DNA from: Acidobacteriota bacterium
Lineage (GTDB): Bacteria > Acidobacteriota > Vicinamibacteria > Vicinamibacterales > CAVVIG01
Direction of reading: 5' to 3'
DNA: 64,000 nt
Assembly (NCBI GenBank): GCA_003222395.1
Contig: QHWB01000052.1
Location: forward strand, 372,001 to 436,000
Part shown: positions 50,401-59,922 of the stretch, piece by piece
How positions within the stretch are numbered: the stretch's first letter is position 1
Layout of the letters: each line of letters starts with the position of its first letter
Program-made: the position numbers and the translations under genes
The notes under the pieces: generated by a model
The model's database searches: none
Seen by the model: only the letters and a program-made list of their open reading frames with translations
Told to the model about the DNA's origin: nothing

Positions 50401-50700
50401 TAGGCGCGCTCGTAGAGATCGAGCGCCGCAGCCGCATCGAACGGCCGTGGATTGCACGTGCCCGTCCACTGCGTCGCGGCGTCGGCCGCGAGTGTGGCGA
50501 GTCCCTCGCGAGGCACGCCGAGATCCCGCAGTGCCGCCGGAAGACCGCCGGCTTGCCGCAGCGCCTCGAGACGCTCGGCGAGGTGTCCGGCCGGCGCGCG
50601 ATCAACGTGTCCCGCCGCGCGATCCCGCGATCGGCGACGATGAGCGTGCGCGTGAACGACAGCTCGCGCGCAAGGTCGCCAAGGCGCGCTTTGTGGTGGC
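50397..50700 (-). pseudogene. Iron-containing alcohol dehydrogenase with most of its middle deleted
   Basis: N-terminal-like ARLGDLARELSFTRTLIVADRGIARR in one frame joined to C-terminal-like GHLAERLEALRQAGGLPAALRDLGVPREGLATLAADAATQWTGTCNPRPFDAAAALDLYERAY* in another. Confidence 0.75.
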
Positions 50701-50715
50701 CTCACCGCGCATGGC

Positions 50716-50776
50716 GCGCCAAAGCCCGAAGGCGTGACGGCCCTCGCCCGCCAAAGGCCTGAAGGCGCGACGGCGG
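50716..50776. repeat. Imperfect direct repeat (2 x ~29 bp, 32-bp period)
   Basis: gcgccaaagcccgaaggcgtgacggccct / ccgccaaaggcctgaaggcgcgacggcgg. Confidence 0.6.
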
Positions 50777-50897
50777 TCGAGATCGGAACAAGCCGTAGAC
50801 ATCCTACGTCTCAGACCTAGACGTCCCACCAAGATGACGAACATCCGGCGACGGCCGCGTGGACTCATCCTGATCTTCCGGACCCGGCGGTGGGTGG

Positions 50898-52838
50898 ATG
50901 TCTGACACGCACTCAGATCGGAATAGGGATATGTCCACTGCACAGACCGACGACTCGACTACTCGAAAACCGCTCCGGCTGTGGCCCGGCGTCATCGCCG
51001 CGGTGCTCCTTCTCTTCATGTTTGCTGTCCCTATGTTCATACCCGACACCTTTTTGTTGGGGATGATTGGTGGACTAGCCAGCGGTGTGGCGATCCTCGT
51101 GTGGTGGGTGCTCTTCAGCCGGGCGCCATGGTCCGAGCGCGTGGGCGCCATCGTCGTGATGATCGTCGCGCTGTTAGCGACATCGCGCATCGTTCATCCG
51201 TCGATTGCGAACGCGGGAATGGGCATGCTGTTGCCCATCTTCGGATTCCCGGTCCTGAGCTTCGGGTTGGTCGCCGGGACGGTGGCGAGCCGTCGCCTCT
51301 CCAGGGGCTCGCGCCGTGCCTCGATGGTCGCCGCCATCGTGCTCGCCTCCAGCGTGTTCACGCTCGTACGCACTGGCGGAATCACCGGCGACGGCGTTTC
51401 GGATCTGCACTGGCGGTGGACCAAGACTCCCGAGCAACGGCTGCTCGCCCGAGGCGGCGACGAGCCTCTCGCCCCTGCTCGAGCCGAGCCCGCGGCGCTT
51501 CCTCCCGCTCCGAAAGCTGCGGAGACGACCGACGAGCGGCTCGCGGGTCACGCGAGCGATGCGCCGATGACCCCTGCGTCGGTTCCAGCGACCGCGAAGA
51601 GTCACGAGACTCGAGTCTCTCCGGGCAGCGACGAGCCGACGGCACGATCTGGCGATCCGGTTGGGGCCAACACGGATGCCGACTGGCCGGGCTTTCGTGG
51701 ACCCGAGCGCGACGGCATCGTTCACGGCGTGCGAATCACGACCGACTGGTCTGCGTCACCGCCGGTCGAGATGTGGCGCCGGTCGATCGGACCCGGCTGG
51801 TCGTCCTTCGCGGTCCGCGGCGATCTTCTCTATACACAGGAGCAGCGCGGTGACGACGAGATCGTCGGCTGCTACAAGGTATCGACCGGTGAGCCGGTGT
51901 GGAGACACCGCGACGCGGTTCGGTTCTGGGAGTCGAATGGCGGTGCCGGTCCACGCGCGACGCCGACGCTCAGCGACGGTCGCGTCTACACGTTAGGCGC
52001 GACCGGAGTGGTAAACGCGCTGGATGCGCGCGACGGCTCGGTCATCTGGTCGCGCAATGCGGCGAGCGACACCGGCAGGAAGGTGCCGGACTGGGGTTTC
52101 GCGAGCTCGCCGCTGGTGATCGACGACCTCGTCGTCATCGCCGCCTCCGGGCAGCTGGTCGCCTACGACGTCCGCACCGGCCATCCGCGCTGGTTCGGCC
52201 CGCCCGAAGGTGGCGGCTACAGCTCGCCACATCGAATGATGATCGATGGAGTCGATCAGATCCTGCTGCTGCGGGGACGTCGCACAACCAGCGTCGCGCC
52301 GGTCGACGGCACCGTACTCTGGGAGCACTCATGGCAACCGGCCGTCAGCATCGTGCAGCCGGCTTTCGCCGCGAACGGTGACGTCCTGATCGCCGCCGGC
52401 GATGCAATGGGCGGAATGGGCGTGCGGCGCATCTCCGTCGCGCACGGATCCGCCGGGTGGACGGTCGAAGAGCGCTGGACGTCGCGCGGACTGAAGCCGT
52501 ACTTCAACGACTTCGTCGTTCACAACGGCCTTGCCTTCGGCTTCGACGGCAACATTCTCGCGTGCATCGACCTCGAGGACGGCACGCGCAAGTGGAAGGG
52601 CGGACGCTACGGCAACGGTCAGCTCGTGCTGTTGGCCGATCAAGACTTGCTGCTGGTGCTGTCCGAGGACGGCGAGCTGGCGCTCGTCGGGGCGACTCCA
52701 GACCAGTTCAGAGAGGTCGCGCGATTCCCGGTGCTCGACGGCAAGACCTGGAACCACCCGGTGCTGGTCCGCGATGTCCTGCTGGTTCGCAACGACCACG
52801 AGATGGTCGCATTCCGGGTATCTCTCGCGAACCGCTGA
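50898..52838 (+). CDS. Membrane-anchored PQQ-binding-like beta-propeller protein
   Basis: N-terminal 4-5 TM helices, Pro/Ala-rich linker, then DADWPGFRGPERDGIVHGVRI...KVSTGEPVWRH...DARDGSVIWSR blades. Confidence 0.9.
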   Translation: MSDTHSDRNRDMSTAQTDDSTTRKPLRLWPGVIAAVLLLFMFAVPMFIPDTFLLGMIGGLASGVAILVWWVLFSRAPWSERVGAIVVMIVALLATSRIVHPSIANAGMGMLLPIFGFPVLSFGLVAGTVASRRLSRGSRRASMVAAIVLASSVFTLVRTGGITGDGVSDLHWRWTKTPEQRLLARGGDEPLAPARAEPAALPPAPKAAETTDERLAGHASDAPMTPASVPATAKSHETRVSPGSDEPTARSGDPVGANTDADWPGFRGPERDGIVHGVRITTDWSASPPVEMWRRSIGPGWSSFAVRGDLLYTQEQRGDDEIVGCYKVSTGEPVWRHRDAVRFWESNGGAGPRATPTLSDGRVYTLGATGVVNALDARDGSVIWSRNAASDTGRKVPDWGFASSPLVIDDLVVIAASGQLVAYDVRTGHPRWFGPPEGGGYSSPHRMMIDGVDQILLLRGRRTTSVAPVDGTVLWEHSWQPAVSIVQPAFAANGDVLIAAGDAMGGMGVRRISVAHGSAGWTVEERWTSRGLKPYFNDFVVHNGLAFGFDGNILACIDLEDGTRKWKGGRYGNGQLVLLADQDLLLVLSEDGELALVGATPDQFREVARFPVLDGKTWNHPVLVRDVLLVRNDHEMVAFRVSLANR

Positions 52839-52844
52839 CTGGAA

Positions 52845-53474
52845 TCAACGACAAGAAACAGTCGTCCGCCGGCGACGAATCAGGAGAGCGGCGAGAGCAG
52901 CGACCGGGATCACGAACCACGTCGCCGTGCCGAGTGACGTCGCGACGTCGACGTCCAGGTCGATGCCGTGCTGCTGAACATCGCGACGCTGCGACCGGAT
53001 TGCGATGGCGCGTGTGGACGGCTTCAGCGCATTGACGAGGAAAACGCCGCTCGTCGATTCGTGCATGTTCGCGTAGCGGATCCTGTGGACGCCTCTCGCC
53101 AGAGCCGTGTCGGCGAACGCTTCGAGATGGATCGTGCCCTCCCCTTCGCGAATCTCATCCCACGAGGGCGACTCGGCGCGCGTCAACGTCAGCGCGCAGG
53201 GACGATCGTCGACGCTCAGAGAGAGATCGCGAAGGACGCGGCGCGCGTAGCCTTCGATCTCGACTGGGGAGACGCGAGCGTCGCCGTCGCGATCGATCAT
53301 GGCAAAGACCTGCGCCGCGACGAGGACGCCCGGCGTCAGATCGAGCTCGACGACAACGCGATCGCGCGAGATGCCGAGGCGTGTCGCCTGAAGATATTCA
53401 TCCAGGCGATGCGCTTCCGCAGGTGCGCTGCCGGGAAGCAGGAGGCCGAGCGCCAACACGCAGATGCGCCTCAT
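52845..53474 (-). CDS. Secreted/TM protein resembling the N-terminal part of HupE/UreJ-type proteins
   Basis: Signal peptide; AHRLDEYLQATRLGISRDRVVVELDLTPGVLVAAQVFAMIDRDGDARVSPVE; C-terminal TM then RRRR. Confidence 0.65.
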   Translation of the reverse strand: MRRICVLALGLLLPGSAPAEAHRLDEYLQATRLGISRDRVVVELDLTPGVLVAAQVFAMIDRDGDARVSPVEIEGYARRVLRDLSLSVDDRPCALTLTRAESPSWDEIREGEGTIHLEAFADTALARGVHRIRYANMHESTSGVFLVNALKPSTRAIAIRSQRRDVQQHGIDLDVDVATSLGTATWFVIPVAALAALLIRRRRTTVSCR

Positions 53475-54532
53475 CGCGAGACCAGCGTCGAGCCGTAATC
53501 GTTCGTCGGATCGCGGTAGATCGTGTGGATGTGATCTGTCGTTGGCGCGCTGTTGGTGCCTTGCGGCGCGTACTCGATCAGCAGGGTCGGACCCTGCACG
53601 CGAAAATACGCCTCTTTGCCGTTCGTCGTCGATCCGGCCCAGGCGAAGTACGTATCGCCAAGATTCGCTTCGATCTCTTTCATCTTGGCGGCTGCCGCCT
53701 CGTCATCGAGGATCGTCACCCATTCGCGGATCACGTCGATGAGCATGGCGCGCTGTCTCGCGCTCAGACCGGAAGCGCGGATTCCCTCGGGCTGAATCAC
53801 TTTACCGTCCTCGCCGGGTCCGAGCACGAGATTGCGGACCTGATAGTCGAGGAGCGCCTGCTTCTGCTGTGCGGCGTCGAGGGCGTTCATCAGGCCAAAC
53901 GCTTTGTCGTTCTCCCGGCCCAGCGGCCGAATCGTCTCGCCGTTCAGCGAGAACGCCGCCGGCTGGGCGCCCGTGTGCGTCGGGGTGAGTACGCTCTCAC
54001 GTCCGGCGAGCGTGACGTTGATCGCGAGGTGGTGTCCGCCGAATTGGAGCATCCATGGGTCGGTCGCCGATGGCGTACCGAGAACCGCAAGATAGAACTC
54101 GGCGCGGCCGAATCGTGTCCGGCTGCTCGCCGGCCGGGTCGGCGCCGTCGTTTCTTCGAGGCGTTGGTCCGCGTTGACGATGTTCAGGACTTTCTGATAT
54201 CCGGCGCGGCTCAGGACCGCCGCGACCAGCGCAAGGGCCGCCTGCTGTTGCGAAGGCGTCATGTCGCCGAGCTTCAACCCGTTGCGCTCGGTCGCGCCGA
54301 CCTGCATCGTGACCCCGGTGGGCAGATTCGACCAGACCGTGCGCGTCGTCTTGTTGAGCGGCAGCGTCGCTTTCGCGCGTCGACTCGGGTCGAGCGTGTT
54401 GAGGAATGCCGTGGCGGCCGCGACGCCCTTGACGGTTGCACCGCCTTCCGCCGGCAGTCGCTGATCCGTGGTGGGAGCGAGCGCACTGATTCCAAGAAAC
54501 ATCAACCCCGCGCCGACCTTGAACGCCGACAT
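53471..54532 (-). CDS. DUF3500 domain-containing protein
   Basis: AATAFLNTLDPSRRAKATLPLN...WSNLP; DMTPSQQQAALALVAAVLSRAGYQKV; WMLQFGGHHLAINVTLAG. Confidence 0.88.
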   Translation of the reverse strand: MSAFKVGAGLMFLGISALAPTTDQRLPAEGGATVKGVAAATAFLNTLDPSRRAKATLPLNKTTRTVWSNLPTGVTMQVGATERNGLKLGDMTPSQQQAALALVAAVLSRAGYQKVLNIVNADQRLEETTAPTRPASSRTRFGRAEFYLAVLGTPSATDPWMLQFGGHHLAINVTLAGRESVLTPTHTGAQPAAFSLNGETIRPLGRENDKAFGLMNALDAAQQKQALLDYQVRNLVLGPGEDGKVIQPEGIRASGLSARQRAMLIDVIREWVTILDDEAAAAKMKEIEANLGDTYFAWAGSTTNGKEAYFRVQGPTLLIEYAPQGTNSAPTTDHIHTIYRDPTNDYGSTLVSR

Positions 54533-54574
54533 CGTGCACCTCCGTACAGATCATTGGAGCGCGTCGCTCACAGT

Positions 54575-55144
54575 CTATCTGGTCGGTGAAAAACCTCGGA
54601 AGCGAAGAATACCTCTATCAAGGTTGACGCGTGGAAATTTGATGGCTCGCCGTTCCGTTTGCCGGGCCCGCTTCAGGAGCTGCCGGCAGTTCGCTTCGCT
54701 GAGATCGAGCATCGCCGCGATCTCCGCGTGCGTGTAATCGAAGATCTCGCCGAGAAGAAACACCGCGCGCTCGGCGGGAGTCAGGCGCTCGAGCAGGAGC
54801 AGCACCGCCATCGAAACCGATTCGTCGACCTGGGCGATGCGCGACACGTCGCTCCCAGGATCGGTGACGAGCGGCTCGGGCAGCCACTCGCCGACGTACG
54901 TCTCGCGCTGGGCGCGAGCGGACTGCAGATGGTTGATGCAGAGGCGGCTCACGATGGTGACGAGAAATGCCTTCGGCGATCGAACGTCCGCCTCGGACGC
55001 GCGCTGCCAGCGGATGAACGCATCCTGCAGCGCGTCTTCCGCGTCGGTCACGCTGCCCAGCATGCGATACGCGATGGAGAACAGCAGACCGCGATGACGC
55101 TCGAAGATGGACGTTTCGGCCAAGTCGTTGAAAGCGTCGTCCAT
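54575..55144 (-). CDS. ECF sigma factor of SigJ type, lacking the usual C-terminal SnoaL-like domain
   Basis: FERHRGLLFSIAYRMLGSVTDAEDALQDAFIRWQ; LLLLERLTPAERAVFLLGEIFDYTHAEIAAMLDLSEANCRQLLKRARQ; stop soon after region 4. Confidence 0.88.
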   Translation of the reverse strand: MDDAFNDLAETSIFERHRGLLFSIAYRMLGSVTDAEDALQDAFIRWQRASEADVRSPKAFLVTIVSRLCINHLQSARAQRETYVGEWLPEPLVTDPGSDVSRIAQVDESVSMAVLLLLERLTPAERAVFLLGEIFDYTHAEIAAMLDLSEANCRQLLKRARQTERRAIKFPRVNLDRGILRFRGFSPTR

Positions 55145-55567
55145 TCAGGCTGTCTTTCGTAAGACGCGGCCGGTCGCCACCTGGTCCCTGCCGCGGTTGA
55201 GGAACAGCGCGTACGACGCGATCAGCGCGCTCAGAAACAGCAATGGATCGATCACGAACAGCGCAGGATCACCAACGGAAAAATGGGCGATGCTGGCGGA
55301 GACGAGCGTAATGCCGAAGCCGAAGTAGGTAAATTCCTTCGCCTTCCGCGGAACAGCCGGCACCAGCAGGGCAAGGACGCCCAGCGCCTTCGCCACGGTC
55401 AGTTCGATCCGGAAATAGCTGGGATATCCCAGGTGTGTGAACGCGCCTTTCATCGGGCCCAGCGGTTCCTTCAGATTGAAATTGACGGCGCTAAACGTCA
55501 TAACCGCGCAGACGGCGCCGGTGGTCAGCCAATAGATGATCGTGTCTCGCTTGTTCGTCCGGTTCAT
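55145..55567 (-). CDS. DoxX-family membrane protein
   Basis: Start MNRTNKRDTIIYWLTTGAVCAVMTFSAVNF at 55567; LGYPSYFRIELTVAKALGVLALLVPAVPRKAKEFTYFGFGITLVSASIAHF. Confidence 0.85.
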   Translation of the reverse strand: MNRTNKRDTIIYWLTTGAVCAVMTFSAVNFNLKEPLGPMKGAFTHLGYPSYFRIELTVAKALGVLALLVPAVPRKAKEFTYFGFGITLVSASIAHFSVGDPALFVIDPLLFLSALIASYALFLNRGRDQVATGRVLRKTA

Positions 55568-55852
55568 TGCGGCCTCCGGTACCCGAGACCGCACAGCCTC
55601 TGCGAACGTGACAGCCAGCCGCTTCAGCGCGCGTGAAATTCGTACCTATCCCTTTGTTCTACGGCTTCAGGGTTGCAACTATGCCTTCTGGACGGTCTTG
55701 ACGGAGCATCTACTACCGTCTCACCGCTTGGCGACCGGTCGCCTAACCGAATAGGGTCGGCCGCGGCGGCTCAACCGAAGATGCCATCGTACCGATTCGG
55801 TGCGTTGGGCAGGCCACCCGTTCGGGCAGGCCGCTGCCGCCTGGCGCCTACG

Positions 55853-56505
55853 CTATTTCCCGCTTCTCGAGGTACGGCCCGGCGCCTGCTCGTTCTTGAA
55901 CAGCATCAGATCAACGGCGTCGGCCATCGCCTTGTATCCGGCATCGTTCGGATGCAAGTGGTCGCACGAATCGAACGCCGCGAGGAACCTTTTCGGCTCG
56001 TTCGGATCGCGCGTCGCCTTGTCGAAATCGATCACGCCGTCGTAGGCGTTGCTGGTGCGGATCCACTCGTTCACGGCGCGGCGCTTCTGCTCTCCGACGT
56101 CGCTGTAGTACGCGGCGTCGTAAAACGGCGTCAAGGTTCCTCCATAGATCTTCAGGCCTCTGGCGTGCGCTCGCTGGATGATCTGCTTGTAGCCTGCAAC
56201 GATGTCCCCGGCCGTCGGGGTTGGATTTTCGCGCGCGTTTCCGATGTCGTTGATGCCTTCCATGAACACGATATGCGTGACCCCCGGCTGCGTCAGCACG
56301 TTGTGCTCGAAACGCGCGAGCGCATTGATCCCCGCCTGAAAAGCCCCTTCGCTGAGCACGCGGTTACCGGCAACGCCGGCGTTCATCACCCCAATCCGCA
56401 GCGGGTTCGGCTGCATCAGCATACGCCGGACCAGTTGACAAAGCGGATCCGCGTAGCGACGGTTGACCTCGGGAATCGATGCGTGGGTGCGCCGATCCGC
56501 CGTAA
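55853..56505 (-). pseudogene. SGNH/GDSL hydrolase lacking N-terminus
   Basis: VNRRYADPLCQLVRRMLMQPNPLRIGVMNAGVAGNRVLSEG...VFMEGINDIG...DHLHPNDAGYKAMADAVD present; upstream signal peptide and GDSxxxG block I absent; the longest ATG ORF starts inside the domain. Confidence 0.72.
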
Positions 56506-56532
56506 TATGTGCCTGGACGAGGAGGTCCTGAA

Positions 56533-57576
56533 ATGCGAGTTCTGCGATTATCCGTTCTGGGCGGCGTCACGATCGGTGTGTCGTTCCTTGCTGCGCAGAC
56601 CGTCAGTGGTCAATCGTCGGCGCCAGCAGCTGGGAACCGATCATCTGGCGTCAACAAATCGGCGACGCTTCGTACGCCGTGGGGCGCCCCGGATCTGCAA
56701 GGCACATGGGATTTTCGGACCGTGACCCCGATGGAACGTCCGCCGGAGCTCGCCGGGAAGGCGACGTTGACAGAGAAAGAAGCGGCCGAATACGAACGGC
56801 GGATGGTGGAGCAGCGGAATGCGGACAAGCGCCATGACACGACGCCGCGCCGTACGGTGAATGGCACGGCAGAAACCGAAGACGTCGCGCTCGCCTACAA
56901 CGACTTCTGGTGGGATCGCGGAACGAAGGTCGTCGGCACGCGGCGCACCTCGTTGATCGTGGACCCGCCCGACGGCCGCATTCCGCCTTTGACGCCCGAA
57001 GCGCAGAAGCGCCTGGCTGCCGACGACGCCTTGCGAACACGCGTGACCGAAGGTCCGGAGGACCGGTCCATCGCCGAGCGCTGCATCCTGGGATTCAATT
57101 CTGGTCCGCCGATGACGCCCGGCGGGTACAACCAGAACGTTCAGATTGTCCAGCACGCTGAATACGTCGTGCTTCTGAACGAGATGATTCACAACGCTCG
57201 CATCATCCCGCTCGATGGCCGTCCGCGCGTGGACGTGGCGCAGTGGGTTGGCGAGTCGCGCGGCTATTGGGAGGGCGACACGCTCGTCATCGACACGAAG
57301 AACTTTCGCCAGAACACTTCCCTGCGGGGCTCGAGTCCGAACATGCACCTCGTCGAGCGAATACGGCGCGTCGACGCCGACACGTTGCTGTACGAGTTCA
57401 CCGTCGACGACCCAACGACCTGGACGAAGCCGTGGACCGCACAACTGCCGATGGTGAAGGCGGAGGGACTGATTTACGAGTACGCGTGTCACGAAGGCAA
57501 CTACGGCATGTTCGGGATCCTGAGCGGCGCGAGGGCGATCGAGAAGAAAGTCGCCAACGGTGGCTCGCCGCGGTGA
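56533..57576 (+). CDS. Secreted protein of unknown function, paralog 1 of 3
   Basis: Start MRVLRLSVLGGVTIGVSFLAAQT; APDLQGTWDFRTVTPMERPPELAGKA; GYWEGDTLVIDTKNF; DADTLLYEFTVDDPTTWTKPWTAQLPM; YEYACHEGN. Confidence 0.85.
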   Translation: MRVLRLSVLGGVTIGVSFLAAQTVSGQSSAPAAGNRSSGVNKSATLRTPWGAPDLQGTWDFRTVTPMERPPELAGKATLTEKEAAEYERRMVEQRNADKRHDTTPRRTVNGTAETEDVALAYNDFWWDRGTKVVGTRRTSLIVDPPDGRIPPLTPEAQKRLAADDALRTRVTEGPEDRSIAERCILGFNSGPPMTPGGYNQNVQIVQHAEYVVLLNEMIHNARIIPLDGRPRVDVAQWVGESRGYWEGDTLVIDTKNFRQNTSLRGSSPNMHLVERIRRVDADTLLYEFTVDDPTTWTKPWTAQLPMVKAEGLIYEYACHEGNYGMFGILSGARAIEKKVANGGSPR

Positions 57577-57992
57577 GGAAACATCTGCGCGTTGTCTGCT
57601 TGGCCGCTTCTGCGCTGGCGGCGTGTCGGGCGGCCGCGCCAGGACAACGTCAGGAACAACAGCTCAGGGATTCCTTCGTCCAACAAATCGCCTCTATCGG
57701 CATCGTGCGTGATTTTCACCGCGACGGTGACACCTTGTCGTTTTCTGCGCGCTACGGCCACGAGCTCGATGCGAAGTGGCGCGTGCAGATCGATTCCGCG
57801 ACGATTGAGCTTCAGGGCGCTGGAACGACGAAGGACAAGGGCGTGGTCAAATCGACGTGGTACGTCAACGGTGAACCGATACGGCCCCGTGGGTCGCAGT
57901 CGGACCTGCCCCTGCCATTTTTGGACGCCGGCATCGCTCAGGAATGTTGGGCGCTCTGGGACAGCGGCAGTCACCAATGGTCGTGGAAATGA
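57573..57992 (+). CDS. Putative lipoprotein, unknown function (GTG start overlapping upstream TGA)
   Basis: VRKHLRVVCLAASALAACRAA lipobox-like (ALAAC); co-directional, GTGA overlap. Confidence 0.65.
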   Translation: MRKHLRVVCLAASALAACRAAAPGQRQEQQLRDSFVQQIASIGIVRDFHRDGDTLSFSARYGHELDAKWRVQIDSATIELQGAGTTKDKGVVKSTWYVNGEPIRPRGSQSDLPLPFLDAGIAQECWALWDSGSHQWSWK

Positions 57993-58115
57993 TTGATCGC
58001 GGCCGGGCTTTCGCTCCGAACGGCTTGCCAAAAAACCGATGGACGGACGGCGCGGACGCGGTATCATTCAGCCCGATGGGTGTCAATCGCTGATGCTGAG
58101 GAACAGGAGGGTTCT

Positions 58116-59189
58116 GTGCTTCGAAAACGTGTCGCGAGCGTAAAGATCTTCATTGCTCTGATCGCGGCGATTTCGCTGGCCGGAATCACGCTCGCCGCTC
58201 AGACCGCGGCGCCCGGAAACGGTAAGATGGCGACGCCGCCGCGCAGTTCCGATGGCCATCCCGATCTGTCCGGCATTTGGGAGCACAACGCGGCCACGCC
58301 GTTGGAGCGCCCCGACGAGTTGGCTGACCGCGCGACGCTCACCGACGATGAAATCGCGCAACTGAAGGCGAAAGCCGCCGAGTTGTTCAGCGGCGACGGG
58401 GACGCCGGGTTCGGAGACTCCATCTACCTTGCCGCTCTCCACAACATCCTGGGTAAAGAAAAGGGGTTCAAGTCCAGGGACGTCGGGACGGGCGACTACA
58501 ACTCGTTCTGGGTCGTGGGGCGCTGGTTCGAACGCCGGACCTCGCTCATCACCGATCCGCCGACGGGCAAGCTGCCGGCGCTGACCGCCGACGCGCAGAA
58601 GCGGCAGGCCGCGGCCGCGGAACGCCGGAAGGCACACCCGTTCGACGGCCCTGAAGACATCGCCCTCGGCGAACGTTGCATCACCGGCAGCGTCCCGATG
58701 CTCGGCGCCGGCTACAACAACTACTATCAGATCGTCCAATCGCCGACGCACGTGGCGGTAAACATGGAGATGAGGCACGACACTCGGATGATCCCGATTA
58801 CGAATCGTCCGCACCTCCCGAGCAACGTGCATTTGTGGCTGGGAGATCCGATTGGCAAGTGGGAAGGCGATACGTTTGTCGTCGATTCGACCAACTTCCG
58901 CAGCGACTCCCCTGTCGGTCGAGGCGGCGCCAGCGAGAAGCTGCATCTCATCGAGCGGTTCAGCCGCATCAACGCCGAGACGCTGAAGTACGAGGTGACC
59001 GTCGACGATCCGGCGACCTGGACCAAGCCGTGGACGGCCGCGCTGTTCCTGAAGAGCACCAAGGACCAGATCTACGAGTACGCCTGCCACGAGGGAAACG
59101 AGGCAATGTTCGGGACCCTCAACGGCTCGCGTGTGCAGGAGAAAAACGCCCGAGAGAAGGCGGCGAAGAGCACGAGCTCTTCTCGATAA
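58116..59189 (+). CDS. Secreted protein of unknown function, paralog 2 of 3
   Basis: AGGAGG then GTG at 58116; HPDLSGIWEHNAATPLERPDELADRATLT; GKWEGDTFVVDSTNF; NAETLKYEVTVDDPATWTKPWTAALFL; YEYACHEGN. Confidence 0.87.
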   Translation: MLRKRVASVKIFIALIAAISLAGITLAAQTAAPGNGKMATPPRSSDGHPDLSGIWEHNAATPLERPDELADRATLTDDEIAQLKAKAAELFSGDGDAGFGDSIYLAALHNILGKEKGFKSRDVGTGDYNSFWVVGRWFERRTSLITDPPTGKLPALTADAQKRQAAAAERRKAHPFDGPEDIALGERCITGSVPMLGAGYNNYYQIVQSPTHVAVNMEMRHDTRMIPITNRPHLPSNVHLWLGDPIGKWEGDTFVVDSTNFRSDSPVGRGGASEKLHLIERFSRINAETLKYEVTVDDPATWTKPWTAALFLKSTKDQIYEYACHEGNEAMFGTLNGSRVQEKNAREKAAKSTSSSR

Positions 59190-59289
59190 CGACACCATCA
59201 TGCCTCCGATTCGCTGGCCGCCAAGCCTGCGAGTCGGAGATTCCCACTCGTTACTGTCTGCCCTCCCCTGTTGCAACGCGGCGCGCCGC

Positions 59290-59763
59290 TCATTGAGAAG
59301 TCTTGAGCGCATCGCGGATTGCCGGCAGGTACTGCTGGTGACAGTCAAGGCATGTTTGATAGAGCTCCCCACCCACATCGAACATGCGTTGCTTGTTCTT
59401 GGCGTCGGCCGCCTTGACACACTCTTCGCCCTTGTCGACGAGCGCGCGCGCGAAGGTCATCCACTGACCGCCGTCTTTCGCGCGGGGCACGATCATTAGA
59501 AGATTTCCTGCCTCCGCAACCGTCATCGCCCTGTTCCGGACCGCGGTCCACTCTTCATTGTTCTGGGGCCCTCGCTGGACCACGCCGTCCTTGGTCTCGA
59601 TCCAGCCCGACGCGCCCCAGACGTCGTCGGCCGCTGGATCGAGGATGTCGTTCATCAACTCTTTGACATCGGCAACTGGTTTGAACGGTGGAGGCTGCGT
59701 CTTGTTGCACGCGCCACACAGGCAGACTGAGAAGGACGCCAGAAGCCATGGAGCTAGTCGCAT
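59290..59763 (-). CDS. Lipoprotein with single CxxCH heme motif (cytochrome c'-like)
   Basis: MRLAPWLLASFSVCLCGACNKTQ lipobox; ELYQTCLDCHQQYLPAI. Confidence 0.82.
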   Translation of the reverse strand: MRLAPWLLASFSVCLCGACNKTQPPPFKPVADVKELMNDILDPAADDVWGASGWIETKDGVVQRGPQNNEEWTAVRNRAMTVAEAGNLLMIVPRAKDGGQWMTFARALVDKGEECVKAADAKNKQRMFDVGGELYQTCLDCHQQYLPAIRDALKTSQ

Positions 59764-59922
59764 AGCGGCCCGATTCTAAGTCTCTTCGCGCGTACGGACG
59801 TGCCCGAATTCTGCGACGTCTTCACTCCTTGCAAAGAGATGCCTTGACAGACACCACGTTAAGGGATATCTGTTCGCCCCACGACTCGAGGTGCTCCGTC
59901 AACGCGATCCTTGGGGGTCGGT

